Assembly (NCBI RefSeq): GCF_004310865.1
Contig: NZ_SIXI01000002.1
Coordinates: 771,775 to 835,774 of the forward strand
DNA: 64,000 bases
Direction: 5' to 3'
Source of the DNA: Aquabacterium lacunae
GTDB taxonomy: Bacteria; Pseudomonadota; Gammaproteobacteria; Burkholderiales; Burkholderiaceae_C
How positions within the stretch are numbered: the stretch's first letter is position 1; each line of letters begins with the position of its first letter. The notes under the pieces were generated by a model. The model was not told the DNA's origin, did no database searches, and saw only the letters and a list, made by a program, of their open reading frames with translations. The translations under genes were made by a program, and so were the position numbers. Of this stretch, positions 1-8,857 are shown piece by piece.

Positions 1-483
1 CGCCGAGGGCCCCTGGTCGGCCCTGCTGCAATGGGCCCAGGCCGTCTGGCGTGTGGCCGCCACCCCCGCCCCGCAGCTGACCTACCTGCACAGCAACGAG
101 ATCGGCACGCCCGTGGCGGCCACCGGTGCACGCGGCCAGCTGCTCTGGCAGGCCGAGCACAGCGCCTTTGGTGAGTTGCGCGCGCTGCGCACCGAACACC
201 GCCCGGGCCATGCGCCGCAAGATGGCGTGAAAGGCTTTGCGCTCAACCTGCGCCTGCCCGGCCAGTACTTCGACGCTGAGACCGGCTGGCACGACAACGT
301 GCTGCGCACCTATGACCCGCAGCGCGGCCAGTACCTGGAGCCCGACCCACTGGGGCCCACGCCAAACTGGAGCCGTGGTGCAGGGCCCTGGCTGACCCAG
401 CCCTTTGCCTATGCCAACCACAACCCCATCACCTATGCAGACCCCACTGGGCTGATATTGTTTGCGTTTGATGGGACGGGGAA
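1..483. repeat. rhs core repeat, copy 1 (matches 3404-3886)
   Basis: Nearly identical, at constant offset 3403, to the end of the second rhs module, and also to 5948-6427. The identity stops within a few bases after the FDGTGN codons, which is where the toxin tips diverge. This is the expected substrate for homologous recombination that swaps toxin tips. Confidence 0.85.
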
Positions 484-1594
484 TGATCAAAACTCAAGAA
501 CCAATGTCCTAGAGTTCGCGCAGGCGTACGATGATTTCAATGCATTTGACCGGGCAACAAACAAATCAGGCGACACTTATTACATCCAAGGAGTTTCAAC
601 TCAAGGCGGCATTTGGGACAACTCAGTGACAGGCGGTGCGTTTGCAATTCAATTGCGTGATCGAATCAATCAACAACTGTTGGATCTTGACGCTTACGTC
701 AGAGACTACGCCAAATGGAGCGAAGAGCAATCAAGCACCTCACAAGCACAAACAAATGAAAAGAAAAATATAAAAGTAACACTCGACATCACAGGCTTCA
801 GCCGGGGGGCTGCTGCCGCTAGAGAATTCGCAAACATAGTAACCGACAGAATTGACTCAGGCTATTACAACAAGCTCACTGGAGGCTGCGTGAATTTGAA
901 TATCAGAGGCATGTGGCTTTTTGACACCGTCTTGAGCACCACAACCGCTGATTTTGGTGGGCAGGCATTCAGGATGGTAATTCCAGAGCAGGTGGGCGTT
1001 GTTGCGCATGCGGTCGCAGTGAATGAATACAGAGCATTGTTTCCACTGGAATCCATAGCACCATCACAAGCCGCGTTGTCTGGTGGGCTTGGTGCCAGGA
1101 GGATTGAGCGTGGTTTCGTTGGCGCGCACAGCGATGTTGGCGGTGGCTACAACTGCACATCAGGCTGCGATGGTGGGGATTTGAGCGATGTGGCACTGAA
1201 CTGGATGATTGGACAAGCCACCCAGGCAGGTGTAAAAATGAAAGAGCTTAGACCAGATTTGAAGGTGGTGACAAACCCGACCGTGCACGACGAGAGCCGA
1301 TCAGCCCTCTGGCGCACGCCTGGTTTTGGTGGGCTGTCCAGCGATAGGCAAGTTCGGTTCCGTGGCACCGACAGAGCGAGCACAGCGGGGCCGGGCACCA
1401 GCAATGCCAAAGATGTGACTTTTGAAGGCGGCATGAAATACTCAGAAAGCCTCAAGTACATTGAATATGCCAACTTGGGCATCACCGATCTTTTTGAGAC
1501 CCGTGTCGGCAAGGTTAATCTGTGCGGCACAAATGGATACATTCAATGGGTCAACTCACAGTATGGAACGGGAATGACATGCCAGCAACAATGA
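2..1594 (+). CDS. Rhs core fragment fused to DUF2235/Tle1-type phospholipase toxin (5' end outside window)
   Basis: The frame is open from the first bases of the window, so the true start lies upstream. Up to about nt 455 the protein is the end of an Rhs core: DNVLRTYDPQRGQYLEPDPLG followed by NPITYADPTGL, the usual junction where the variable toxin tip begins. The tip starts with LFAFDGTGN, typical of DUF2235 (Tle1 family) hydrolases. It carries GFSRGAA with the probable nucleophile Ser at nt 800-802, then HSDVGGGY and a later VHD that could supply the acid and His. Tle1 enzymes are T6SS-delivered phospholipases; that role is inferred here. The tip is visibly richer in A+T than the core, as expected of an exchangeable cassette. 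Its stop overlaps the start of a lipoprotein gene by ATGA. Confidence 0.85.
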   Translation, partial: AEGPWSALLQWAQAVWRVAATPAPQLTYLHSNEIGTPVAATGARGQLLWQAEHSAFGELRALRTEHRPGHAPQDGVKGFALNLRLPGQYFDAETGWHDNVLRTYDPQRGQYLEPDPLGPTPNWSRGAGPWLTQPFAYANHNPITYADPTGLILFAFDGTGNDQNSRTNVLEFAQAYDDFNAFDRATNKSGDTYYIQGVSTQGGIWDNSVTGGAFAIQLRDRINQQLLDLDAYVRDYAKWSEEQSSTSQAQTNEKKNIKVTLDITGFSRGAAAAREFANIVTDRIDSGYYNKLTGGCVNLNIRGMWLFDTVLSTTTADFGGQAFRMVIPEQVGVVAHAVAVNEYRALFPLESIAPSQAALSGGLGARRIERGFVGAHSDVGGGYNCTSGCDGGDLSDVALNWMIGQATQAGVKMKELRPDLKVVTNPTVHDESRSALWRTPGFGGLSSDRQVRFRGTDRASTAGPGTSNAKDVTFEGGMKYSESLKYIEYANLGITDLFETRVGKVNLCGTNGYIQWVNSQYGTGMTCQQQ

Positions 1595-2127
1595 GATGGA
1601 TGAAAAATTGCATCGGGGCACTGATAAGTGCGCTGCTGTCTGCGTGTGGATCGCTAGGGAGCGGGGAGGCTGTTTCCTACAGGGTTTGGAATGCCAATGA
1701 GCACACCGCCATTTACTCCCCTACCCTTATTACTGGAGATAAAATACTGGATGGGGGCCGCGGCAGCACCAGAAGAGAACGTTACCCTGGCTCGAATGGT
1801 TGGGATGGTGCAGGAGGAAGCGCAATCCCATCAGACGCAGCTCATAAAGTACCCGAGACAGCAGTTTTGACATGGCGCCTACCAGCCAAACCCGGTCAAG
1901 AAGAATATTCTGGCGATTTGGTTGGTCCATTCGAAATCAGATTGCGATCAAAAATACCAGCACATGTTCTAGAGCGCGTCAAAGGGAGCAGGGATTCTCG
2001 ACTCGCCATCGGTGTTTCAGTTGGCGAGGTTCCGATCAAAGTCAGATGGGTCCTGAAGGAGGGCACTTTTGTCAATGGCCAACCTGTTGGCGGCTGGCGC
2101 GACATAGAGCGTGGCGGTGATTGGTAA
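1591..2127 (+). CDS. Lipoprotein, probable immunity protein for the preceding Tle1-type toxin
   Basis: 178 aa starting at the ATG that overlaps the toxin stop (ATGA). Upstream in-frame starts exist, but this one places the signal peptide correctly: a short basic N-terminus, a hydrophobic stretch and a lipobox LLSAC, so the protein should be lipid-anchored and periplasmic. Immunity proteins of Tle1 effectors are typically periplasmic lipoproteins, and the strict coupling to the toxin gene supports that role. The overall pattern (a KVPETAVLTWR segment, then IPAHVLERV, then a basic VRW segment and a GGDW tail) parallels the other immunity candidates in this array. It may belong to the DUF2931-like lipoproteins, but that assignment is uncertain. 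Confidence 0.7.
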   Translation: MRWMKNCIGALISALLSACGSLGSGEAVSYRVWNANEHTAIYSPTLITGDKILDGGRGSTRRERYPGSNGWDGAGGSAIPSDAAHKVPETAVLTWRLPAKPGQEEYSGDLVGPFEIRLRSKIPAHVLERVKGSRDSRLAIGVSVGEVPIKVRWVLKEGTFVNGQPVGGWRDIERGGDW

Positions 2128-4928
2128 GGGCGCAAGGACCAGCACGCAGGGCAGATTCGGCCCTGAACCCAACTGCTCCGACCCTGGCCTACCAGGGCGT
2201 GCGCCTGGTGCGCATCACGCACCCGCAAGAAAGCGAGCACATGCAGCACGACGCGCTGGGGCGCGTGGTGCTCAAGACCATTGAACGCGCGGCCACGGCC
2301 ACACAACCGGCCCAGCGCTGGAGCGAGCGCTTTGCGTATGACGTGGCCGACCGCCTGACACGCCATGAGCTGCCCGAGGGCGGCGCCCTGCTCTACACCT
2401 GGGGCCCGAGGCGGCAGCTGCAACGCATCGACATGGAAGACGGGCGCCTGAGCGCCGTGCTGGGCGCCACGCTGGCGCAATGGCTGGGCCTGGGCCGCCA
2501 GACCCTGATCGAGCCACTGCCTGAAGGCTCGCCAACCACCGCCAAACAGGCTCAGGCGCAGCCCACCGCGCCCGGCACGCTGCCCGCCAGCCTGCAAGCG
2601 CTACTTCAAGCCGAGCGGGGCTACCGCTGGGGCAATGGCGTGGCCGTGCGCTGGCGCCTGAACGCCCAGGGCCAACTGGCCAGCCTGCGCTACAGCGCCC
2701 CCACCCAACAGGTGGCCTGGTGGCAGCCCCTGTGGGACAGCCTGCCCATGGCCACGGCGCAAGCCAGCCAGCCAGCCGGCGAGGCTGCCTCGCAGCCCAC
2801 CGCCCCAACAGGCACAGCACCCACAGGCACAGCACCAACTGCCCCGCCCCCCGCCGGCATGGACTGGGCCTACACCTACGACCCCTGGGGCCGCCTGATC
2901 AGCAAGGGCAACAGCCACTACGCCTACGACACCGCTGGGCGCCTGCTGGTGGCGCAGCAGGACCAGGGCACAGATGCCCAAACCACCGACTTCTACGCCT
3001 ATGGCACCGGCGCACAAGGCGAGCAGATGCTGGCCAGCAGAACCCAGGGCCAGAACCACGACTGGCGCACGGTGGCCATTGCACGCAATGCCAGCGGCTT
3101 GCCTTTGACCATCACCCAGGGTGGCCGCACCCGCGCTTTGCGCTACAACCCCGACCACCGCCTCATCGAGGTGCGCCAGAACGGCCAGCTGCTGGCCCGC
3201 TACGGCCACAACACCCATGGCCAGCGCATCAGCAAGCTGGTGGGGCCCCAAACGCCAGCCAGCCAGGCGCAGACCTTCTTGTGGAGCCAGGGCCGGCTCA
3301 GCGCCGAAGGCCATGGCCAGGCCATTAACCGGCGTTACGTGTACGCCCATGGCGTGCCGGTGGCCGTGATCGACCACCCGGGTGGCGCCAGCGCCATCAC
3401 GCCCGCCGAGGGCCCCTGGTCGGCCCTGCTGCAATGGGCCCAGGCCGTCTGGCGTGTGGCCGCCACCCCTGCCCCGCAGCTGACCTACCTGCACAGCAAC
3501 GAGATCGGCACGCCCGTGGCAGCCACCGGTGCTCGCGGCCAGCTGCTCTGGCAGGCCGAGCACAGCGCCTTTGGTGAGTTGCGTATGCTGCGCACCGAAC
3601 ACCGCCCAGGCCATGCGCCGCAAGATGGCGTGAAAGGCTTTGCCCTGAACCTGCGCCTGCCCGGCCAGTACTTCGACGCTGAGACCGGCTGGCACGACAA
3701 CGTGCTGCGCACCTATGACCCGCAGCGCGGCCAGTACCTCGAGCCCGACCCGCTGGGGCCCACGCCCAACTGGCGCCGTGGTGCAGGGCCCTGGCTGACC
3801 CAGCCCTTTGCCTATGCCAACCACAACCCCATCACCTACGCAGACCCCACTGGGCTGATATTGTTTGCGTTTGATGGGACGGGGAACAGCGACCCTGCCC
3901 AAAAAGGTAGCAGCCTATCCAACGTACAAAAGTTTTATCAGGCCTATGACATTGCAGCAAACGGTGATCGTTTTTATATCACTGGCATAGGCACGACAAA
4001 CAAAGACATGCCCGTCAAAGGCAGCGAAGCTGTTGGTACAGGCTTCCGTGAACGCCTGGATCTCGGCACCAAGTTCCTTGAGCAATTCATCAATCAAGAC
4101 TCAGCCAACAGCGGAACCCGGCTTGACGTGGACGTGGTGGGGTTCAGTCGTGGGGCTGCAGAGGCCCGAGCGTGGGTGTCCGAGATCGAAAAACAATTGA
4201 ATGCATCTCGAGAATTTTCAACGAACAACACCGGCAAGAACAAACGCTGCATCAACTTCCGGTTTCTTGGCGTGTGGGACACTGTGCCTCACCTGGGGGC
4301 CGATCATGGCGATGAGAAGAACTACGATTTCTCGATCCCGGCGTCGGTAAAATTTGCAGCCCATGCGGTGGCAGTCAATGAGCATCGAGGCGGCTTGGCG
4401 GATTTCGATGTGGAATCCATCCATGCCAGTGCATCGGTCAAGAACTCTGGCAATCGAATCGAAAGAGGCTTTGTGGGTGCTCACTCAGACATCGGTGGCG
4501 GGTATGCTGAGGGTGATCTCAGTGACGTGGCTTTGATGTGGATGATCGAGCAAGCGAACGACCAAGGAATTAAGTTCTTGACCAAAACCATCGCAGATGA
4601 GGGCTGGGATGTCGTCAGCAACCCCGTCGTCCACGACTCACGCATTGGCAAAGGGTTCAAAGAGTGGTTGTGGTCAGATGGCGGCGACCGCGAGATGGTT
4701 TATGTCAACGACACCCGGGTCAAACAGGAGGCAGCCCAGTTGACTGCGGGCGTGACAAATACAGCCATAGCACGCGAGTCGATTCAATACTTCAAAGACG
4801 GGTGCGGCAATGACGGCACCATCGTGGGCTTGGTCGACGTGACGAAATACAAGGCCTGGGTGTCAGACATCGGCGTGACTTTTGATGCGACACCGGCTGC
4901 CCCCAAGGGATGCGTGCTCAAAAAATAA
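2121..4928 (+). CDS. 5'-truncated Rhs module fused to DUF2235/Tle1-type phospholipase toxin
   Basis: 935 aa if started at the TTG at 2121. A possible ATG lies at 2240, and neither start has convincing support, so this looks like an orphan C-terminal rhs module lacking the N-terminal PAAR/shell regions. Rhs/YD-type repeats run from about residue 25 (YQGVRLVRITHP, HDALGRV, YDTAGRLL, YNPDHRLIEV) to about residue 560, ending with the Rhs-associated core (YDPQRGQYLEPDPLG, NPITYADPTGL). The toxin tip begins LFAFDGTGN, has GFSRGAA with probable nucleophile Ser676, RGFVGAHSDIGGGY and VVHD. A Pro/Ala/Thr-rich stretch near residues 210-245 interrupts the repeats. Whether it is expressed as it stands or acts as a silent donor of a toxin tip cannot be told from sequence. 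Confidence 0.8.
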   Translation: MVRAQGPARRADSALNPTAPTLAYQGVRLVRITHPQESEHMQHDALGRVVLKTIERAATATQPAQRWSERFAYDVADRLTRHELPEGGALLYTWGPRRQLQRIDMEDGRLSAVLGATLAQWLGLGRQTLIEPLPEGSPTTAKQAQAQPTAPGTLPASLQALLQAERGYRWGNGVAVRWRLNAQGQLASLRYSAPTQQVAWWQPLWDSLPMATAQASQPAGEAASQPTAPTGTAPTGTAPTAPPPAGMDWAYTYDPWGRLISKGNSHYAYDTAGRLLVAQQDQGTDAQTTDFYAYGTGAQGEQMLASRTQGQNHDWRTVAIARNASGLPLTITQGGRTRALRYNPDHRLIEVRQNGQLLARYGHNTHGQRISKLVGPQTPASQAQTFLWSQGRLSAEGHGQAINRRYVYAHGVPVAVIDHPGGASAITPAEGPWSALLQWAQAVWRVAATPAPQLTYLHSNEIGTPVAATGARGQLLWQAEHSAFGELRMLRTEHRPGHAPQDGVKGFALNLRLPGQYFDAETGWHDNVLRTYDPQRGQYLEPDPLGPTPNWRRGAGPWLTQPFAYANHNPITYADPTGLILFAFDGTGNSDPAQKGSSLSNVQKFYQAYDIAANGDRFYITGIGTTNKDMPVKGSEAVGTGFRERLDLGTKFLEQFINQDSANSGTRLDVDVVGFSRGAAEARAWVSEIEKQLNASREFSTNNTGKNKRCINFRFLGVWDTVPHLGADHGDEKNYDFSIPASVKFAAHAVAVNEHRGGLADFDVESIHASASVKNSGNRIERGFVGAHSDIGGGYAEGDLSDVALMWMIEQANDQGIKFLTKTIADEGWDVVSNPVVHDSRIGKGFKEWLWSDGGDREMVYVNDTRVKQEAAQLTAGVTNTAIARESIQYFKDGCGNDGTIVGLVDVTKYKAWVSDIGVTFDATPAAPKGCVLKK
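3036..3883. repeat. rhs core repeat, copy 2 (matches 5580-6427)
   Basis: 848 bp matching the third rhs module at constant offset 2544, with scattered mostly synonymous changes. It begins at AGCAGAAC, which is the left breakpoint of the third module, and ends just after the FDGTGN codons. Confidence 0.85.
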
Positions 4929-5579
4929 TCAATTGGACTCCATATGAACACATTGAGACGACAGATTTTTGGGTTGCCGGTGGCTGTTTTGTTTGGCGCG
5001 ACGTCAGGATGCCGTGCGATGGATGTGGGTGCTGACGGGCCAGGGATGATTATTGAGTACAGAAACCTGATTAACGGTCGAAGCATCTCTGTCAAATCTG
5101 CTACGCTACCTGACGGGCTCGGTTTCAGTAATCCGGGGAGCGTATCTGGTGGGATTAACAGTCGATTCCCCAAATGGCAACGCGTACCAGCGGCCACCAT
5201 GGCCACCTCAGGCGACCACCGCGAGCTGCCTGAGTGGGTGGATTTTGAGTGGTCTGAGCCGCCATACCCCGAGGACCCAAACATGAGTTTGGAAGCGTAC
5301 AGAGCACTGCCGCGTCAGAAGCAGCGCCTGGAAATCAAACGGCGCATACCTCCTGCAGTCGTTGAAGAAGCCATCGCCTCCAAGCGTGTGGCCCAGCCTG
5401 GAAAAGTGGCGGACAAGACGCTGTGGATCTACATCTTCTGGACACCTGATGGCATTAAGATGCGATGGGCCATGCGTGACAGAGCCACCGGCGGGCCGTT
5501 CGGAGAAATCGTGCGTGAGGGGGGCGACGACTTGGATCGCTATAACCTGAAGTGACTAGTCTCTGGCTGGCGACGGCGT
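4696..5579. repeat. Toxin-tail plus immunity duplication, copy A (matches 8625-9508)
   Basis: Block of about 880 bp repeated downstream at constant offset 3929. It covers the last 77 codons of the second toxin, the whole MNTLRRQ lipoprotein gene and 25 bp past its stop. Identity is near complete except for about 150 bp inside the lipoprotein gene (about 5040-5195), where the copies diverge strongly without a length change. Confidence 0.85.
4944..5555 (+). CDS. Lipoprotein, probable immunity protein for the 2121-4928 toxin (copy A)
   Basis: 203 aa, ATG 15 nt after the toxin stop. The N-terminus MNTLRRQIFGLPVAVLFG leads to a lipobox-like TSGC, so lipid anchoring in the periplasm is likely. A variable segment (about residues 32-84) is followed by a conserved half containing LPEWVDFEW, a charged PPYPEDP stretch, IKRRIPPAVVEE and a DGIKMRWAMRD segment. 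The position directly after a Tle1-type toxin gene and the signal peptide suggest immunity. The architecture resembles DUF2931 lipoproteins, but I cannot confirm membership. The downstream rhs module is in the same reading frame, separated from this gene only by its TGA. Confidence 0.7.
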   Translation: MNTLRRQIFGLPVAVLFGATSGCRAMDVGADGPGMIIEYRNLINGRSISVKSATLPDGLGFSNPGSVSGGINSRFPKWQRVPAATMATSGDHRELPEWVDFEWSEPPYPEDPNMSLEAYRALPRQKQRLEIKRRIPPAVVEEAIASKRVAQPGKVADKTLWIYIFWTPDGIKMRWAMRDRATGGPFGEIVREGGDDLDRYNLK

Positions 5580-5615
5580 AGCAGAACGCAGGGCCAGAAC
5601 CATGACTGGCGCACG

Positions 5616-7610
5616 GTGGCCATTGCACGCAATGCCAGCGGCTTGCCTTTGACCATCACTCAGGGCGGCCACACACGCGCCTTGCGCTACAACCCCGACC
5701 ACCGCCTGATCGAGGTGCGCCAGAACGGCCAGCTGCTGGCCCGCTACGGCCACAACACCCATGGCCAGCGCATCAGCAAGCTGGTGGGGCCCCAAACGCC
5801 AGCCAGCCAGGCGCAGACCTTCTTGTGGAGCCAGGGCCAACTGGCTGCCGAAGGCCATGGCCAGGCCATTGACCGGCGTTATGTGTATGCCCATGGCGTG
5901 CCGGTGGCCGTGATCGACCACCCGGGTGGCGCCAGCGCCATCACGCCCGCCGAGGGCCCCTGGTCGGCCCTGCTGCAATGGGCCCAGGCCGTCTGGCGTG
6001 TGGCCGCCACCCCTGCCCCGCAGCTGACCTACCTGCACAGCAACGAGATCGGCACGCCCGTGGCAGCCACCGGTGCTCGCGGCCAGCTGCTCTGGCAGGC
6101 CGAGCACAGCGCCTTTGGTGAGTTGCGCGCGCTGCGCACCGAACACCGCCCGGGCCATGCGCCGCAAGATGGCGTGAAAGGCTTTGCGCTCAACCTGCGC
6201 CTGCCCGGCCAGTACTTCGACGCTGAGACCAGCTGGCACGACAACGTGCTGCGCACCTATGACCCGCAGCGCGGCCAGTACCTCGAGCCCGACCCGCTGG
6301 GGCCCACGCCCAACTGGGGCCGTGGTGCAGGGCCCTGGCTGACCCAGCCGTTTGCCTACGCCAACCACAACCCCATCACCTACGCAGACCCCAATGGGCT
6401 CATCTTGTTTGCGTTTGATGGGACGGGTAATAGCAATGATCCTGTGCAGCTCGCAAGTTTGGGCAATGGCATTTCGAATGTCTGGCAGTTTCGTCAACTC
6501 TACGCTGATGGGGCGGCCCGGTACATCTCAGGTGTTGGCACCATCGACACCAGCGACCCGGCGCGCCCCATCAACCCGAAAGATTACGTTCCTCTCGCAG
6601 CAAAGCTTTTGCCTGTTGCTACCATCGTTGAAAAAGACATGGCACTCAATTATTCTGGCCGGGCTCGAATCACACGAATGGAGGAGTATTTCAACCAAGA
6701 GGCTGAGCTGTTTGTACAGAACGACAAAGCCATGAATGTGGACATTGTTGGATTCAGCCGTGGCGCCGCACAGGCACGGGAGTTTGCAAACATCATTGCA
6801 AATAAAACCAATGCCGATGGTTACTATCAGTACACCATCAAAGATGGAGCCGGCAAGGTGGTGAATAAATGCCAGAAGGTGAATTTCAGGTTCATGGGTC
6901 TGTGGGACACTGTTTTGAGTACGGACGGCGTGTTTTTTGGCAGCGGATACAATCTATCGGTGTCGGCAAAGTTTAATTACGTGGCGCAGGCAGTGGCATT
7001 GAATGAGTATCGTGGCGACACATTGCGAACCTTGCCAAATTCGACCGGCGCCTTTCCTTTGGAATCCATTGTTGGGTCAGCAGCACCTGTTGCAGGTGGC
7101 GTTCGAATCGAGCGTGGATTCATAGGGTCGCATGCAGACATCGGGGGCGGTTATGTTGGCACAGGCCAGCAAACGGATCTTGCCAAGGTGCCTCTGGCTT
7201 GGATGATCGAGCAGGCAAAGCTGGCAGGCGTCAAACTTCTACCACCCCCTGATACAGTGAATGCATCCGCAGTGATTCACGACAAGAGCGATGAGCAATA
7301 CGCTCGAGACAAGGTGGTCAAGCCATCAGACTCCGACGAACAGCGCGAGGTTCACTACATGAATGGCACCAAAACAAAAATCAAGTCCATGACAGGAACT
7401 GGCATGACCTATGCTGACACACAAAAAGACGACATCATTCAACTCAATCCGCCAGGGGTGGGCAAAATTGAATACGACTTGGCCGAAAACCCAATCATCA
7501 CGTATGCGGCCAAGCCAGCTGATTACTCAGCAGGCACGGTGAATATGAAGAAATACCTGGATTGGTTGACAGCCAACGGGTACACATTGGGGAATTTGCA
7601 TGTTCAATAA
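5616..7610 (+). CDS. 5'-truncated Rhs module fused to DUF2235/Tle1-type phospholipase toxin (third)
   Basis: 664 aa from the GTG at 5616. The frame is open from 5556, right after the preceding lipoprotein stop, and rhs homology starts at the AGCAGAAC junction at 5580, so a natural start is not evident. About 270 residues of Rhs core end with YDPQRGQYLEPDPLG and NPITYADPNGL. The tip starts LFAFDGTGN and has GFSRGAA with probable nucleophile Ser381, then IERGFIGSHADIGGGY and VIHD. The tip differs strongly from the first two beyond these motifs, in line with tip exchange on a shared core. The role as a T6SS phospholipase effector is inferred from family. The stop overlaps the next lipoprotein start by 11 nt. 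Confidence 0.8.
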   Translation: MAIARNASGLPLTITQGGHTRALRYNPDHRLIEVRQNGQLLARYGHNTHGQRISKLVGPQTPASQAQTFLWSQGQLAAEGHGQAIDRRYVYAHGVPVAVIDHPGGASAITPAEGPWSALLQWAQAVWRVAATPAPQLTYLHSNEIGTPVAATGARGQLLWQAEHSAFGELRALRTEHRPGHAPQDGVKGFALNLRLPGQYFDAETSWHDNVLRTYDPQRGQYLEPDPLGPTPNWGRGAGPWLTQPFAYANHNPITYADPNGLILFAFDGTGNSNDPVQLASLGNGISNVWQFRQLYADGAARYISGVGTIDTSDPARPINPKDYVPLAAKLLPVATIVEKDMALNYSGRARITRMEEYFNQEAELFVQNDKAMNVDIVGFSRGAAQAREFANIIANKTNADGYYQYTIKDGAGKVVNKCQKVNFRFMGLWDTVLSTDGVFFGSGYNLSVSAKFNYVAQAVALNEYRGDTLRTLPNSTGAFPLESIVGSAAPVAGGVRIERGFIGSHADIGGGYVGTGQQTDLAKVPLAWMIEQAKLAGVKLLPPPDTVNASAVIHDKSDEQYARDKVVKPSDSDEQREVHYMNGTKTKIKSMTGTGMTYADTQKDDIIQLNPPGVGKIEYDLAENPIITYAAKPADYSAGTVNMKKYLDWLTANGYTLGNLHVQ

Positions 7611-8169
7611 ATTGAGCTTGATGCTGAAATCGTTGAGATTGACCGCCGTGCTGCCTGTTGTTTTTGTGGGTGCCTGCGCGGCTGGAGGCGAAGGGCAAGG
7701 TGCCAACTATTTTGCGGACAAAAACAGAATGCAAATTGGTGCGGAATTGATTGTCGATGCAGTGGCTGGCGCTGAAATGTATGGGGTGGAGATGTTTTCC
7801 GACGGAAGTGATCGCGCTTTTTATGGCAAAGCCCATTCTAATGCCAAAAATATCGACAAAATGGGTTTCCCATTGCCCCGAATTCCGCAAAAGGTGCGGG
7901 TTATTTGGAGAAGCATATACAAGCCGCTTTGGTCAAAAACAGGAGGCATTACCTTTGATGGCCCATTAGCCGGAGATTACACCATCCCTGTGGCACCCCG
8001 AATTCCAGAAGCGGTGCTGGAAGACGTTCGAAGAAACGGTGGCGCACTGCGCATCAAGTTCCGCCTCAAGCCCGATGGTGTCATGTTGGGTTGGGACATC
8101 CAGCGTTCAGGGGCCTATGTTTTTGAGTACACCATGGCTGGTGGCGATTTTCTGGACACCCGATACTGA
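7600..8169 (+). CDS. Lipoprotein, probable immunity protein for the third Tle1-type toxin
   Basis: 189 aa, start overlapping the toxin gene end by 11 nt, which implies translational coupling. Residues about 8-27 form a signal peptide ending in VGAC, a lipobox, so the mature protein should be an acylated periplasmic lipoprotein. The body has RIPQKVRVIWR, later PRIPEAVLEDV, a DGVMLGWDI segment and a GGDF tail, the same order of elements as the two other lipoproteins of this array at low overall identity. I infer immunity against the neighbouring phospholipase toxin. Confidence 0.7.
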   Translation: MFNKLSLMLKSLRLTAVLPVVFVGACAAGGEGQGANYFADKNRMQIGAELIVDAVAGAEMYGVEMFSDGSDRAFYGKAHSNAKNIDKMGFPLPRIPQKVRVIWRSIYKPLWSKTGGITFDGPLAGDYTIPVAPRIPEAVLEDVRRNGGALRIKFRLKPDGVMLGWDIQRSGAYVFEYTMAGGDFLDTRY

Positions 8170-8510
8170 TTCCGCCCTGAACAACTCGCAAGCCATTGAT
8201 CTGCGGTGCGTTTCCGCCTGACGCGTGGTACGTGTTTGCCAGGAAATAAATGCCGTTCCCGCACTTTCTTGCAAATTTCTCTGCCCATGAAGCCCACTGC
8301 CGTTGGCATGATCGACGTGGACAAATACTTGGGTTGGCTGCATGGCCTTCCACTGCCAGCCATGCCAATCAGCTGGAGAGAGGCCCAAGGGTTTACAGGT
8401 TAGCTGATCCTGCGTCGGTGGTGGATGGGGTAAGGTTACTGTGCTTGGCGGCGAACTCAGCTGGAGGTATTTTTCAATCGTGCCGTGCGGTCGTACCTCG
8501 TTTTAGTCCA
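8170..8510. other. Degenerate sequence between toxin cassettes
   Basis: Apart from the toxin-tail remnant at 8206-8403 nothing coding was recognised. Probably debris from a lost cassette. Confidence 0.5.
8206..8403 (+). pseudogene. Degenerate C-terminal tail of a DUF2235/Tle1-type toxin
   Basis: The frame encodes TAVGMIDVDKYLGWL near its end, which resembles the last residues of the intact toxins here (GLVDVTKYKAWV and TVNMKKYLDWL). No hydrolase motifs remain and no start is credible. I read it as the eroded end of a further toxin tip whose body was lost. Weak but consistent with the neighbouring scars. Confidence 0.4.
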
Positions 8511-8579
8511 GCTGTCAGTGGTCATCCAATAATCCCCACTTGTGGGGGGCGGACGATTTCTTGGATTACCGCTGACAGC
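8511..8579. mobile_element. 69-bp element with 22-bp imperfect terminal inverted repeats (IS remnant or MITE-like)
   Basis: GCTGTCAGTGGTCATCC at 8511 is repeated inverted, ending at 8579, with 19 of 22 bases matching. Between them lies a hairpin CCCCAC-TT-GTGGGG at 8534-8547. The right end abuts rhs homology that begins at 8578. The sequence style recalls ends of IS21-type elements, but I cannot verify the family. Confidence 0.55.
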
Positions 8580-8857
8580 CATTGCACGCAATGCCAGCGG
8601 CTTGCCTTTGACCATCACTCAGGGTGGTTTATGTCAACGACACTCCGGTCAAACAGGAGGCAGCCCAGTTGGCTGCGGGCGTGACAAATACATCCATAGC
8701 ACGCGAGTCGATTCAATACTTCAAAGACGGGTGTGGCAATGACGGCACCATCGTGGGCTTGGTCGACGTGACGAAATACAAGGCCTGGGTGTCAGACATC
8801 GGCGTGACTTTTGATTCGACACCGGCTGCCCCCAAGGGATGCGTGCTCAAAAATTAA
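8578..8857 (+). pseudogene. rhs scrap joined to a DUF2235/Tle1 toxin tail
   Basis: 8578-8627 matches rhs core 3075-3124 and then switches to the toxin tail matching 4696-4928, with TGG shared at the switch point. From 8624 the frame encodes VYVNDTPVKQEAAQ through GCVLKN, the last 77 residues of the second toxin with a few substitutions. The catalytic motifs are missing, so this cannot be an active effector. It is the left part of the duplicated block that carries the second lipoprotein copy. Confidence 0.75.

Noticed and set aside
2272..2838. Long antisense frames over the rhs core (also 2601-3902, 5556-6497)
   Set aside because: They mirror the GC-rich rhs repeats and encode low-complexity Arg/Gly/Ala-rich products without any domain.
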